Shown piece after piece: positions 15,323 to 23,184 of a DNA stretch of 37,497 nucleotides. Source of the stretch: an uncultured Thermoleophilia bacterium (GTDB lineage: Bacteria; Actinomycetota; Thermoleophilia; UBA2241); assembly GCA_903927755.1 (NCBI GenBank), contig CAIYOD010000109.1, positions 1 through 37,497 of the forward strand, written 5' to 3'. The notes under the pieces were generated by a model. That model was not told the origin of the DNA. It saw only the letters and a list, made by a program, of their open reading frames with translations, and made no database searches. A program made the position numbers and the translations under genes. Position 1 is the stretch's first letter, and every line of letters begins with the position of its first letter.

Positions 15323-15760
15323 ATGGCTGAGGCTGCCGTACAAGAGGACCAGGCGTTCTCCCCACGCATCCTGGTCTTCAGCACCAACAACATCTCGGAT
15401 CCGGGCATCGACCTGGCCGGCAGCTCGCACATGCACTACTCGCCGAACGTCATGGTGATCAGCGTGCCGTGCACGAGCGGCATCAAGCCGAGCTGGATCC
15501 TCTACGCCATGGAGCAGGGCTTCGATGGCGTCTTCATCGCCGCCGACGGGGAGGAGTGCGCGTACCTCCCGGACTGCGGTGAGCGCACGGCCGGCATCAT
15601 GACCGATGCTCAGGCGATGCTCGTCGAGAAGGGCTACGAGCCGCAGCGCGTCCGCATGGCCGCGATCTGCTCCGTCTGCGCAGAACCCTTCACCAAGTAC
15701 ATGCACGAGTACGCGAGGTCCCTGGCCGATCTCGGACCGTCCCGGAAGGCGACCGCATGA
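15323..15760 (+). CDS. MvhD/FlpD-family iron-sulfur electron-transfer subunit
   Basis: About 145 residues, homologous to MvhD/FlpD, the [2Fe-2S] protein that passes electrons to HdrA. The core matches the family: DLAGSSHMHYSPNVMVISVP, then SGIKPSWILYAMEQGFDGVF, a DGEEC-x5-DC segment and a C-terminal CSVCA before the final helix. The family's usual N-terminal cysteine pair (CNWC before AG-D-L-AG) is absent here: the region reads STNNISDPG. Other cysteines remain at about residues 51, 77, 83 and 115-118. A GTG two codons earlier is possible. The stop overlaps the start of the downstream HdrA gene (ATGA), which ties the two together. Confidence 0.85.
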   Translation: MAEAAVQEDQAFSPRILVFSTNNISDPGIDLAGSSHMHYSPNVMVISVPCTSGIKPSWILYAMEQGFDGVFIAADGEECAYLPDCGERTAGIMTDAQAMLVEKGYEPQRVRMAAICSVCAEPFTKYMHEYARSLADLGPSRKATA

Positions 15761-18522
15761 ACAGTGGAGCTATGGAGCGGAGCGCCGAAGGTGCACCGCT
15801 GAAGTACGACGCTCTGGTGGTCGGCAGCGGCATCGGCGGGATGGAGTCAGCCCTCAAGCTCGGCGACATGGGCTACAAGGTCCTCGTCATCGAGAAAGAC
15901 GCCAGCGTCGGCGGCAAGATGATCCTGCTCAGCAAGGTCTTCCCCACCCTCGACTGCGCCAGCTGCATCTCCACCCCCAAGATGGCCGCCACCATCCATC
16001 ACCCCAATATCGACGTCCTCACCTACGCCCAGGTGGACGGCATCCGCGACAACGGCGACGGCACCTACCACGCCAAGGTCACGCAGAAGCCGAAGTTCAT
16101 CGACGAAGCCGCATGCACCGGCTGTCGCCAGTGCGAGATGGCCTGCAACGTGGCCGTGCCCGACGAGTTCAACGCCGATATGGTGTCGCGGCGCGCGGCC
16201 TACATCGCGTTTCCGCAAGCCGTGCCGAAGAAGGCCGTGATCGACCGCGCCGGCATCTCGCCGTGCACCTACGAGTGCCCCGCGGGCATCAAGGCGCACG
16301 GGTACGTCGCGCGCGTGCGCAGCGGCGAGTACGAGGAGGCCTTTGGCCTGGTGCTCGAGACGACGCCGCTGGTCGGCTCACTCGGGCGCGCCTGCTACGC
16401 GCCCTGCGAGGAGCAGTGCACGCGCGGCGAGCTCGAGGGTCCTCTGCCGATCCGTCGCCTCAAGCGGTTCATCGCCGACACGCACTACGGTCGGGACGGA
16501 CTCACCCCGCTGGAGAAGCCCGAGCAGAACGGCAAGAAGGTCGCCGTCGTGGGCTCGGGCCCGGCCGGCCTCACCGCCGCCTGGCAGCTCGCCCGCCAGG
16601 GCTACGGCGTCAAGATCTTCGAATCCGCGCCGCAGGCGGGCGGCATGCTCCGCCTCGGCATCCCGGCGTACCGGCTCCCGAACGACGTGATCGACGACGA
16701 CATCGGCAACGTCACCGCGATCGGCGTCGAGATCGAGACCGGCAAACGCGTGGACGACATCCCCGCGCTCAAGGACGCCGGCTTCGACGCCGTGCTGGTC
16801 GCCACCGGCACGCACAAAGCCGTGCAGCTGCGCGTACCCGGCGAGGAGCTCGGCGGCATCCAGAGCGCCCTCACCTTCCTCGCCGACGTGAAGCTCGGTA
16901 ACCCCGTGGACGTCGAGGGCAAGAAGGTCCTCGTGGTCGGCGGCGGCAACGTCGCCATCGACGCGGCGCGCTCCGCGCGTCGCCTCGGCGCCGCCTCCGT
17001 GGACCAGGTCAGCCTGGAGTGCTGCGAGGAGATGCCCGCCCACGACTTCGAGGTCGATGAAGCCAGGGCCGAGGGCATCACCCTGCACGACGGCTGGGGC
17101 ATCGACCACTTCGAGGGCGACAGTGCCGTCCAGCACGCCGAGATCAAGGTCTGCACCTGCGTCTTCGGCGACGACGGCCGTTTCGCGCCCGAGTACGACG
17201 AGACCATGCGCGACACCATCGACTGCGACGTCGTCATCGTCGCCGCCGGCATGCTGGCCGACACGGAGGCGTTCGGCCTCGAGACCAACCCGAACCGGAC
17301 GCTCATCGCAGACGACGAGACGCTGCAGACAGCCGTGCCGCACGTGTTCGCCGCCGGCGACGTCGTCACCGGCCCGACCATGATCAACAGCGCCGTCGGC
17401 CACGGCCGCCGCGCCGCCTTCATGATCGACAAGTACCTGCAGGGTCAAGAGCTCGACGCTTCGCTGTTCGACGAGGCGCTGGGCGTGGTGGACAAGAACG
17501 ACGTGCTCCGCCGCCAGGACGTCTACGACCGGCGCGAGCCGCTGGAGTCCAGCGCCATCATGAGCGCCTCGCCGACCGACTTCGCCGAGACCGAGGGTCC
17601 GATGACCGAGGACGAAGCGTTCCTCGGCGCCGCCCGCTGCCTGGACTGCGGCGTCTGCTCCGAGTGCCACGCCTGCGTGGATGTGTGCCCCGCCGACTGC
17701 ATCGACTTCAGCATGCAGGAGAAGGTGATCGAGGCGGAGGTGGGCAGCGTCGTCCTCGCCACCGGCTTCAGCCTCTTCCCGGCCGACGCCAAGCCGCAGT
17801 ACGGCTTCGGCCGCTACAAGAACGTCATCACCGGCATGCAGATGGACCGCCTGCTGGCGCCGACCCGGCCGTACAACGCCGTGATCCGCCCCAGCGACGG
17901 CAAGGTGCCGGACAACATCGCCTACATCATGTGCACCGGGTCACGCGACGACACCGTCGACAACCCGCTGTGCTCCAAGATCTGCTGCATGTACTCGGTG
18001 AAGCAGAACCAGCTCATCATGGGCGCTCTGCCCCTCGCCGACGTCACCGTCTACTACATCGACGTGCGCTCGGTCGGCAAGGGCTACGACGAGTTCTACC
18101 AGCAGGCCAGGGACATGGGCGCCAACTTCGTCAAGGGCCGTGTCTCGGGGATCACGGAGACAGATGAGGGCAACCTCGTGCTCCGCTACGAGGACATCGA
18201 GAACGGCAGCGCACTCGTCGAGTCGGAGCACGACATGGTCGTGCTCGCGGTCGGCGTGCAGCCGAGCCGCGGTGTCGCCGAGCTCTTCGGCGACGGCGAC
18301 GGCGCCCTCGCCCTGGACGACTACTACTACGTCGGCGAAGTCGACGAAGACCTCGACCCCGGTCGCACCAACCTCCCCGGCGTGTTCGTCGCCGGCGCGG
18401 CCGCGGGCGCCAAGGACATCCCCGACTCCATCCTGCACGCCGGAGCGGCGGTCGCACAGGCGGCCGCTCACCTCGAGCGCGCAAAAGTGGCGGACGAGGC
18501 GAAAGCGAAGGTGACCTCATGA
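15757..18522 (+). CDS. HdrA-type flavoprotein with inserted GltD/NADPH-binding module
   Basis: A 921-residue fusion. Residues about 18-140 are the N-terminal half of HdrA: VVGSGIGGMES, C67/C70 in DCASCISTPK, and a cluster CTGCRQCEMAC at 121-131. Residues 160-590 are a GltD-like module with the Fe-S entry region (CTYECPAGIKAHG, then CYAPCEEQCTRG), the FAD site VAVVGSGPAGLTAA near 264 and the second nucleotide site VVGGGNVAIDAARSARRLGA near 393. Residues 625-650 hold a ferredoxin-like cysteine array (CLDCGVCSECHACVDVCPADC). Residues 655-910 resume HdrA (CTGSRDD, SKICCMYSVKQNQL, then a C-terminal FAD segment). The fusion suggests that NAD(P)H exchanges electrons with the Hdr flavin, possibly in flavin-based bifurcation. 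The start overlaps mvhD, and the stop overlaps the second hdrA. Confidence 0.88.
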   Translation: MNSGAMERSAEGAPLKYDALVVGSGIGGMESALKLGDMGYKVLVIEKDASVGGKMILLSKVFPTLDCASCISTPKMAATIHHPNIDVLTYAQVDGIRDNGDGTYHAKVTQKPKFIDEAACTGCRQCEMACNVAVPDEFNADMVSRRAAYIAFPQAVPKKAVIDRAGISPCTYECPAGIKAHGYVARVRSGEYEEAFGLVLETTPLVGSLGRACYAPCEEQCTRGELEGPLPIRRLKRFIADTHYGRDGLTPLEKPEQNGKKVAVVGSGPAGLTAAWQLARQGYGVKIFESAPQAGGMLRLGIPAYRLPNDVIDDDIGNVTAIGVEIETGKRVDDIPALKDAGFDAVLVATGTHKAVQLRVPGEELGGIQSALTFLADVKLGNPVDVEGKKVLVVGGGNVAIDAARSARRLGAASVDQVSLECCEEMPAHDFEVDEARAEGITLHDGWGIDHFEGDSAVQHAEIKVCTCVFGDDGRFAPEYDETMRDTIDCDVVIVAAGMLADTEAFGLETNPNRTLIADDETLQTAVPHVFAAGDVVTGPTMINSAVGHGRRAAFMIDKYLQGQELDASLFDEALGVVDKNDVLRRQDVYDRREPLESSAIMSASPTDFAETEGPMTEDEAFLGAARCLDCGVCSECHACVDVCPADCIDFSMQEKVIEAEVGSVVLATGFSLFPADAKPQYGFGRYKNVITGMQMDRLLAPTRPYNAVIRPSDGKVPDNIAYIMCTGSRDDTVDNPLCSKICCMYSVKQNQLIMGALPLADVTVYYIDVRSVGKGYDEFYQQARDMGANFVKGRVSGITETDEGNLVLRYEDIENGSALVESEHDMVVLAVGVQPSRGVAELFGDGDGALALDDYYYVGEVDEDLDPGRTNLPGVFVAGAAAGAKDIPDSILHAGAAVAQAAAHLERAKVADEAKAKVTS

Positions 18523-20255
18523 CCGGCCGCAAGATCGGCGTGTACGTCTGCCAGTGCGGCGGCAACATCGGCGACTACGTCGATGTGGACAAGGTCGTCG
18601 AGGACATCAAGGGTGACGACGACGTCATCGTCGCCCGCTCGGCGATGTTCACCTGCTCCGACGCGACCCAGCAGGAGATCGTGCAGGACGCCCAGGAGCA
18701 GGGCCTCGACGCCCTCGTGGTCGCCTCGTGCTCGCCCAAGCTGCACACGATGACGTTCCGCGATGTCGCCAAGCGGGCGGGCATGAATCCGTTCCAGTAC
18801 ACCCAGGTGAACGTCCGCGAGCAGTGCTCCTGGACGCACACAGACGACAAGACCGGGGCGACCGAGAAGGCCACTCGCCTCGTGCGGGCGGGCATCAACC
18901 GAACCCGCCTCACCGAGCCGCTCGAGCCGATCGTCGTCGAGACGACGCCCAAGAGCCTCGTCGTCGGCGGCGGCATCGCCGGCCTGCGTGCGGCCCTCGG
19001 GCTCGCGGAGCTCGGTCTCACCGTCTTCCTCGTGGAGAAGGATGCGAAGCTCGGCGGTCGGGTGGCCGGCTACGGCGCCATGTTCCCGAACGACCGCAAG
19101 GGCTCGGACCTGGTCGCCACGCTCGAGGAGAAGGTGCGCGCCAACCCGGCGATCACCGTGTTCACCAATGCCGAGCTCATGGCCAAGGGTGGCAGCTTCG
19201 GCAACAACCAGGTGACCATCGCCATCCACGGCGACCAGCTCGAGACGATCCAGCTGGATGTCGGGTCGATCGTCGTCGCCACCGGCTTCGACGACTACGA
19301 GCCGGCGGCCGGCGAGTTCGGCTACGGCCTCGACGGCGTCGTGACGCTGCCAGAGTTCAAGAAGATGGTGGACGAGGCGCCCGGCCTGCTGCAGTACCAG
19401 GGCAGGCCGGTCAAGACCGTCGCCTACATCTACTGCGTGGGCAGCCGTCAGGACGAGAGCCTCGAAGGCGCTCATACGTACTGCTCGCGCTACTGCTGCA
19501 CATCCGCCGTGCACACCGCCATCGAGGCCCAGAAGCTGGCCGGCGACATCCGCCAGTACCACCTCTATCGCGACATGCGGACCTACGGCAAGTACGAGCT
19601 GCTGTGGAACGCCTCGCGCGAGAAGGGCTCGCTCTACCTGCGCGTGCCCGACGACGAGCCGCCGGCGGTGGAGAAGCTCTCCTCCGGCGGCCTCAAGGTC
19701 ACCACCAAGGACCTGCTGACCGGCGGGGAAGAGATCGCGATCCCGGCCGACCTCGTCGTGCTCGTCACCGGCATGGTGCCGCGCGAGAACGCCGACCTGG
19801 TCAGCGTCCTCAAGCTCCCCGTGGGCATCGACGGCTTCTACAACGAGATCCACCCCAAGCTGAGGCCGGTCGAGACCATCGTCGACGGCGTGCTCATCTG
19901 CGGCGCCTGCCAGGCTCCCAAGACGTCGTCAGAAGCGGTCGCCAGCGGCCTGGCCGCCACGACGCAGAGCGGCGCCATGCTCAAGCGTGGCTTCGCCGAG
20001 CTCGACCCCATGGTGGCGATCGTCGACAACGACGCCTGCACCTGGTGCGGCAAGTGCCTGGAGGCCTGCCCCTACGACGCGCTCGAACAGGTCGAGGTCG
20101 ACGGCAAGCAGGTCGCCCAGGTCATCAGGACGGCCTGCAAGGGTTGCGGCGGCTGCGTGCCGGTCTGCCCGACCGACGCCATCGACCTGCAGGGCTACAC
20201 CGACGCGCAGATCAGGGCCATGATCGACGGCCTGATGGAGGTGAGCTGCTCATGA
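18519..20255 (+). CDS. hdrA: HdrA, heterodisulfide reductase flavin subunit (second copy)
   Basis: A 578-residue protein with canonical HdrA order. The N-terminal segment GVYVCQCGGNIGDYVD and VVASCSPKLHTMTF are HdrA-specific. The FAD site VVGGGIAGLRAALGLAELG lies near residue 150. The Cys-rich segment YCVGSRQDES-x7-YCSRYCCTSAVHTAI is near 310-335. The C-terminal double ferredoxin domain reads CTWCGKCLEACPYDAL and CKGCGGCVPVCPTDAIDL. In methanogens and other anaerobes HdrA bifurcates electrons between ferredoxin and a disulfide or quinone-like acceptor. Here it sits with a GltD-fused HdrA, MvhD, HdrC and HdrB, so a two-HdrA complex is likely. Its ATG overlaps the upstream stop, and its stop overlaps the next start. 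Confidence 0.93.
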   Translation: MTGRKIGVYVCQCGGNIGDYVDVDKVVEDIKGDDDVIVARSAMFTCSDATQQEIVQDAQEQGLDALVVASCSPKLHTMTFRDVAKRAGMNPFQYTQVNVREQCSWTHTDDKTGATEKATRLVRAGINRTRLTEPLEPIVVETTPKSLVVGGGIAGLRAALGLAELGLTVFLVEKDAKLGGRVAGYGAMFPNDRKGSDLVATLEEKVRANPAITVFTNAELMAKGGSFGNNQVTIAIHGDQLETIQLDVGSIVVATGFDDYEPAAGEFGYGLDGVVTLPEFKKMVDEAPGLLQYQGRPVKTVAYIYCVGSRQDESLEGAHTYCSRYCCTSAVHTAIEAQKLAGDIRQYHLYRDMRTYGKYELLWNASREKGSLYLRVPDDEPPAVEKLSSGGLKVTTKDLLTGGEEIAIPADLVVLVTGMVPRENADLVSVLKLPVGIDGFYNEIHPKLRPVETIVDGVLICGACQAPKTSSEAVASGLAATTQSGAMLKRGFAELDPMVAIVDNDACTWCGKCLEACPYDALEQVEVDGKQVAQVIRTACKGCGGCVPVCPTDAIDLQGYTDAQIRAMIDGLMEVSCS

Positions 20256-20551
20256 TGACCGACGACACCGCCACGACTGCGCCCCGTCCGGTGATCAGGG
20301 ACGCGGTCCCCGGTCAGCGCGACGTCCGCGAAGTCATCCGCGACGAGCAGGTGATGCGACGCCAGATCCTGGGCGTCCTCGCGGACGGGCCCCTCACGGT
20401 GCCCGAGCTCGCGGCAGCCCTCGAGCGGCCGACCCACGAAGTGATGTTCTGGGTCATGGGCCTGCGCAAGTACGGCTGGCTGGCCGAGGACAAGGAAGTC
20501 AACGACGACGGCTACTTCCGCTATGAAGCGGTGGAGAGGGAGGGCTCATGA
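20252..20551 (+). CDS. Small winged-helix protein embedded in the hdr operon
   Basis: A 99-residue protein not closely matched to a named family. After a disordered 30-residue start, residues 35-85 read as a winged helix-turn-helix: RRQILGVLADGPLTVPELAA, then a recognition helix around RPTHEVMFWVMGLRKYGWL and a wing ending DGYFRYEAVE. It starts with ATGA overlapping the hdrA stop and ends overlapping the hdrC start, so translation is coupled on both sides. A DNA-binding role is possible, but a structural subunit of the Hdr complex is equally plausible because it is made in step with HdrA and HdrC. No cysteines are present. Confidence 0.75.
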   Translation: MMTDDTATTAPRPVIRDAVPGQRDVREVIRDEQVMRRQILGVLADGPLTVPELAAALERPTHEVMFWVMGLRKYGWLAEDKEVNDDGYFRYEAVEREGS

Positions 20552-20862
20552 CGGCTCTCGTGAACCCCGGGCTGGCGACGGAACTGGCGCGCTCTGACGA
20601 GTTCAACGCCGACGCCTGCATGAACTGCGGGGTGTGCTCCGCCATCTGCCCGATGGGCGTGGACGTCGAGGTGCGCAAGCTGTTCCGCTACGTGCTCCTC
20701 GGCATGGAGGACAAGGTCAGAGCGGAGACGGAGAGCGTCTTCTCCTGCCTGCTCTGCAAGATGTGCGAAGAGAACTGCCCCGCGGGCGTGCACATCGCCG
20801 AGAACGTGCGCACCCTGCGGCATCACATCGTGCGCACCACCTTCGGCCTCGGGGAGGGATGA
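20548..20862 (+). CDS. hdrC: HdrC, iron-sulfur subunit
   Basis: A 104-residue protein with two [4Fe-4S] cluster motifs, CMNCGVCSAICPMG near residue 24 and CLLCKMCEENCPAG near 67, spaced as in HdrC. The sequence between them (VDVEVRKLFRYVLLGMEDK) is the usual HdrC helix region. It passes electrons from HdrA to HdrB in the heterodisulfide reductase complex. The start overlaps the small winged-helix gene (ATGA) and the stop lies just before hdrB. Length is short compared with methanogen HdrC, but complete for the two-cluster core. Confidence 0.92.
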   Translation: MTALVNPGLATELARSDEFNADACMNCGVCSAICPMGVDVEVRKLFRYVLLGMEDKVRAETESVFSCLLCKMCEENCPAGVHIAENVRTLRHHIVRTTFGLGEG

Positions 20863-20864
20863 CA

Positions 20865-21833
20865 ATGCCTCTCCCGACCGGTGAGGTGATCGGCATCCTG
20901 GGCGACAACCTGCGCCTGCGGAAGTCCGTCCTCCCGCTGCCGACCAGGGTGGCGACCAAGTGGACCGAGGGCCTCGACCTGAAGCGAGGCGGTGAGACGG
21001 TGCTCTACACCGGGCTGATGTACCAGCTCATCCCGTACATCGAAGGCCTCGTGCAGGCCCAGATCAAGATGGGCGACTCGTGGATGGCCAAGTACACGGG
21101 CCTCGGCCGCAGGGTGAACCGCATGGTGAACGTCTCGGCGTTCATGGCGCGCCCCTCGGCGGAGGAGCGCGCCCGCTACGACCAGGTCCCGATCAACGTC
21201 GTGCACCTGCTACGCAGGGCCGGCGTCGAGTTCGGCGCCTTGTACGAGGACGACCTCTACTCCGGCGCCCTGGCCTACGACCTGGGCCTGGACGAGGTCG
21301 TGGTCGAGCACGCGAAGAAGGTCCACGCGGCCTTCAAGAAGCACGGCGTCAAGACCGTGATCACCATCGACCCGCACACCACGACGATGCTGCGCAGCGT
21401 CTACCCCAAGATCCTCAAAGACTACGACGTCGAGGTCCGCAGCTACCTCGAGGTGCTCGCCGAGAAGAACACCGGCGCCAACGGGAACGGCGACAAGACC
21501 TCCGGTGAAGTCGTCATACACGACTCGTGCGTCTTCGCCCGCTACGAGGGCGTCGTCGACGAGCCCAGAGAACTGCTGGCAGCCGCCGGCGTCACCGTCC
21601 GCGACCCACAGAACACGGGCCGCCAGACCTGGTGCTGCGGCGGCCCCGTCGAGTCGCTCTACCCGATCAAGGCGGCCGCCAACGCCGCCAACCGCGTCGC
21701 GGAGCTGCGCGCCGTCGGCACAGAATGCGTGACCATGTGCCCGATGTGCTACGTGAACCTCAGCAACGCGGCGGGCGACTCGATGCGTGTCCGAGACATC
21801 TCGGAGTACTTGCGCGAGGCATCCGCCTCCTGA
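20865..21833 (+). CDS. hdrB: HdrB-like CCG-domain protein
   Basis: About 322 residues. The C-terminal half contains one complete CCG motif: HDSCVFARYEG, then TWCCGGPVESLYP, then TMCPMCYVN, matching the cysteine pattern that binds a non-cubane cluster in HdrB/HdrD. The N-terminal half has the shape of a first CCG domain, but its cysteines are gone: LYTGLMYQ has no Cys and the later positions read LYEDDLYSG and TIDPHTTT. HdrB normally has two such domains. The enzyme is likely the disulfide-side catalytic subunit. GGAGGG lies 6 nt before the ATG at 20865; an ATG at 20859 that overlaps hdrC is also possible. The inter-gene position is typical of hdrCB. Confidence 0.85.
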   Translation: MPLPTGEVIGILGDNLRLRKSVLPLPTRVATKWTEGLDLKRGGETVLYTGLMYQLIPYIEGLVQAQIKMGDSWMAKYTGLGRRVNRMVNVSAFMARPSAEERARYDQVPINVVHLLRRAGVEFGALYEDDLYSGALAYDLGLDEVVVEHAKKVHAAFKKHGVKTVITIDPHTTTMLRSVYPKILKDYDVEVRSYLEVLAEKNTGANGNGDKTSGEVVIHDSCVFARYEGVVDEPRELLAAAGVTVRDPQNTGRQTWCCGGPVESLYPIKAAANAANRVAELRAVGTECVTMCPMCYVNLSNAAGDSMRVRDISEYLREASAS

Positions 21834-21899
21834 GGTGTCCGCCGCACGCGGCGGCAACACCCCGGAAGGCTACAGACCATCAGCACTGGAGGTGCTGGA

Positions 21900-22382
21900 G
21901 TGGACACCACCAAGAAGACGATCATTCTGTTCAGCGGTGATTTCGACAAAGTGATGGCGGCGTTCATCATCGCCAACGGCGCCGCCGCCATGGGCGACGA
22001 CGTCACCATCTTCGCCACGTTCTGGGGCCTCAACATCTTCCGCAGGGCGGAGAAGGTCCAGTCGGCGGCCAAGAAGAGCACCCTGCAGTCCATGTTCGGC
22101 AAGATGATGCCCAAGGGCACCGGCAAGCTCGGCCTCTCCAAGATGAACTTCGCCGGCATGGGCGCGCCCATGATGAAGAAGGTCATGAAGGGCGCCGGCG
22201 CCATGTCGCTCGAGGACCTCGTCGACTCCGCCCGCGAGCAGGGCGTGAAGTTCATCGCCTGCACGCTCAGCATGGACATCCTCGGCTTCACGGAAGAGGA
22301 GATGATCGACGGCCTCGAGTACGCCGGCGTCGCTTCCTACCTGTCCGAGGCCGACGAGGCCAACGTCAACCTGTTCATCTAG
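21900..22382 (+). CDS. DsrE2-like sulfur-carrier protein
   Basis: A 160-residue protein of the DsrE/F family, DsrE2-like branch. The N-terminal strand IILFSGDFDKVMAAFIIANG, the WGLNIFRR segment and the conserved cysteine region IACTLSMDILGFTEEEM near residue 120 are family marks. A Lys/Met-rich linker (residues 50-95) is typical of the longer DsrE2 type. In sulfur oxidisers such proteins exchange sulfane sulfur with TusA. The GTG start at 21900 has GGAGG 7 nt upstream. It is the last gene of the operon, 66 bp after hdrB. Sulfur transfer among TusA, this protein and the Hdr complex is the inferred role. Confidence 0.88.
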   Translation: MDTTKKTIILFSGDFDKVMAAFIIANGAAAMGDDVTIFATFWGLNIFRRAEKVQSAAKKSTLQSMFGKMMPKGTGKLGLSKMNFAGMGAPMMKKVMKGAGAMSLEDLVDSAREQGVKFIACTLSMDILGFTEEEMIDGLEYAGVASYLSEADEANVNLFI

Positions 22383-22460
22383 ACGCTGTACGGCGGAGGT
22401 CCGAAGCACGGTCCGCCGCCGCGAGTCCCCACCCGGGACGGAGGCTCGTACACCGGCGCC

Positions 22461-22502
22461 GAGCGGCCCGCGATCGTCTCTCACGACGGTCGCGGGCCGC
22501 TC
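22461..22502 (+). terminator. 18-bp hairpin after the hdr operon
   Basis: An 18-bp inverted repeat (22461-22478 with 22485-22502, one G-U wobble) has a 6-nt loop. It lies about 80 bp after the dsrE2-like stop, before the next promoter region. There is no T tract, so termination may be of a non-canonical type. Confidence 0.6.
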
Positions 22503-22589
22503 CATCGTACGCGTCCGGACGCACGTCGCCGAGAGACCGCTCGCAGCCGATGGAGTCGAGCCGGGACAACGTCGTGGCCACCACTGGTG

Positions 22590-22609
22590 TCATGGGCATA
22601 TGCTCAGAT
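22590..22609. promoter_or_regulatory. UPF0251-type box A (weak copy)
   Basis: TCATGGGCATATGCTCAGAT contains the GCATATGC core of the palindrome repeated elsewhere in this window. It is the weakest copy, with 6 of 10 half-site bases symmetric. It lies about 90 nt upstream of the GTG at 22700. Confidence 0.55.
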
Positions 22610-22699
22610 ACGATGGGGGACTGACGGCAAGTGGCGCCCTTGACGCGCAGCCGAAACGGACGCCGCGCGACGATCGCAGCGCGGCAGAAGGAGGTTCCG

Positions 22700-23110
22700 G
22701 TGGGACGACTGACAGAGGACGCGAAGCGCGTGCTCGAGCAGACGAAGGTCATCCCGGTGGCTACAGCGTCAAGGGATGGCATGCCGAACGTGGTGCCTAT
22801 GACCTTCGTGAAGGCACTCGACGATGCCACCGTGCTCATCGCCGACAACTACATGGACAAGGGCGCGCGGAACCTCGAAGAGAACCCCCACGTCTCGATC
22901 TGCGTCTGGAACCTTGAGACCAAGCAGGCGTACCAGATCAGAGGCGCCGTGGAGATCCACCGCTCAGGGAGCGTCTACGATGAGATGGTCGCCTGGGTGA
23001 AGGAGAGCAAACCGGATGCGCCCGCCAAGGCCGCCGTCGTGATGACGGTGACGAACGTGTTCGTCTGCCATTCCGGCGCCGACCGGGGCAAGGACGTGGT
23101 CCTGCCGTAG
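22700..23110 (+). CDS. Pyridoxamine 5'-phosphate oxidase-like flavin-binding protein
   Basis: A 136-residue protein of the PNPOx-like split-barrel superfamily. Typical features are KVIPVATASRDGMPNVVPMT (strand-turn-strand), ADNYMDKGARNLEENPHVSI and YQIRGAVEIHRSGSVYDEM. Such proteins bind FMN or similar cofactors; the substrate is unknown. The start is taken as GTG at 22700 because AAGGAGG lies 5 nt upstream. The longer frame beginning at 22631 has an Arg-rich, unconserved stretch. A box related to the repeated palindrome is upstream. The next gene, trmO-like, is 74 bp downstream on the same strand. Confidence 0.85.
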   Translation: MGRLTEDAKRVLEQTKVIPVATASRDGMPNVVPMTFVKALDDATVLIADNYMDKGARNLEENPHVSICVWNLETKQAYQIRGAVEIHRSGSVYDEMVAWVKESKPDAPAKAAVVMTVTNVFVCHSGADRGKDVVLP

Positions 23111-23184
23111 GGAGGTGCACCCGGGGATCGGCGCTCAGCGCCGTCAGGGGGGTATCCTTTGTCGCGGCCACCCGGGAGGTACAT

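Noticed and set aside
18728-20251. Long plus-strand frame inside hdrA
   Set aside because: Only its last 99 codons (from 20252) read as a real protein; the earlier part is the shifted frame of hdrA.
23110-23184. Short GGCGC-TCA-GCGCC hairpin before the TrmO-like gene
   Set aside because: A 5-bp stem is too weak in a genome of this GC content.
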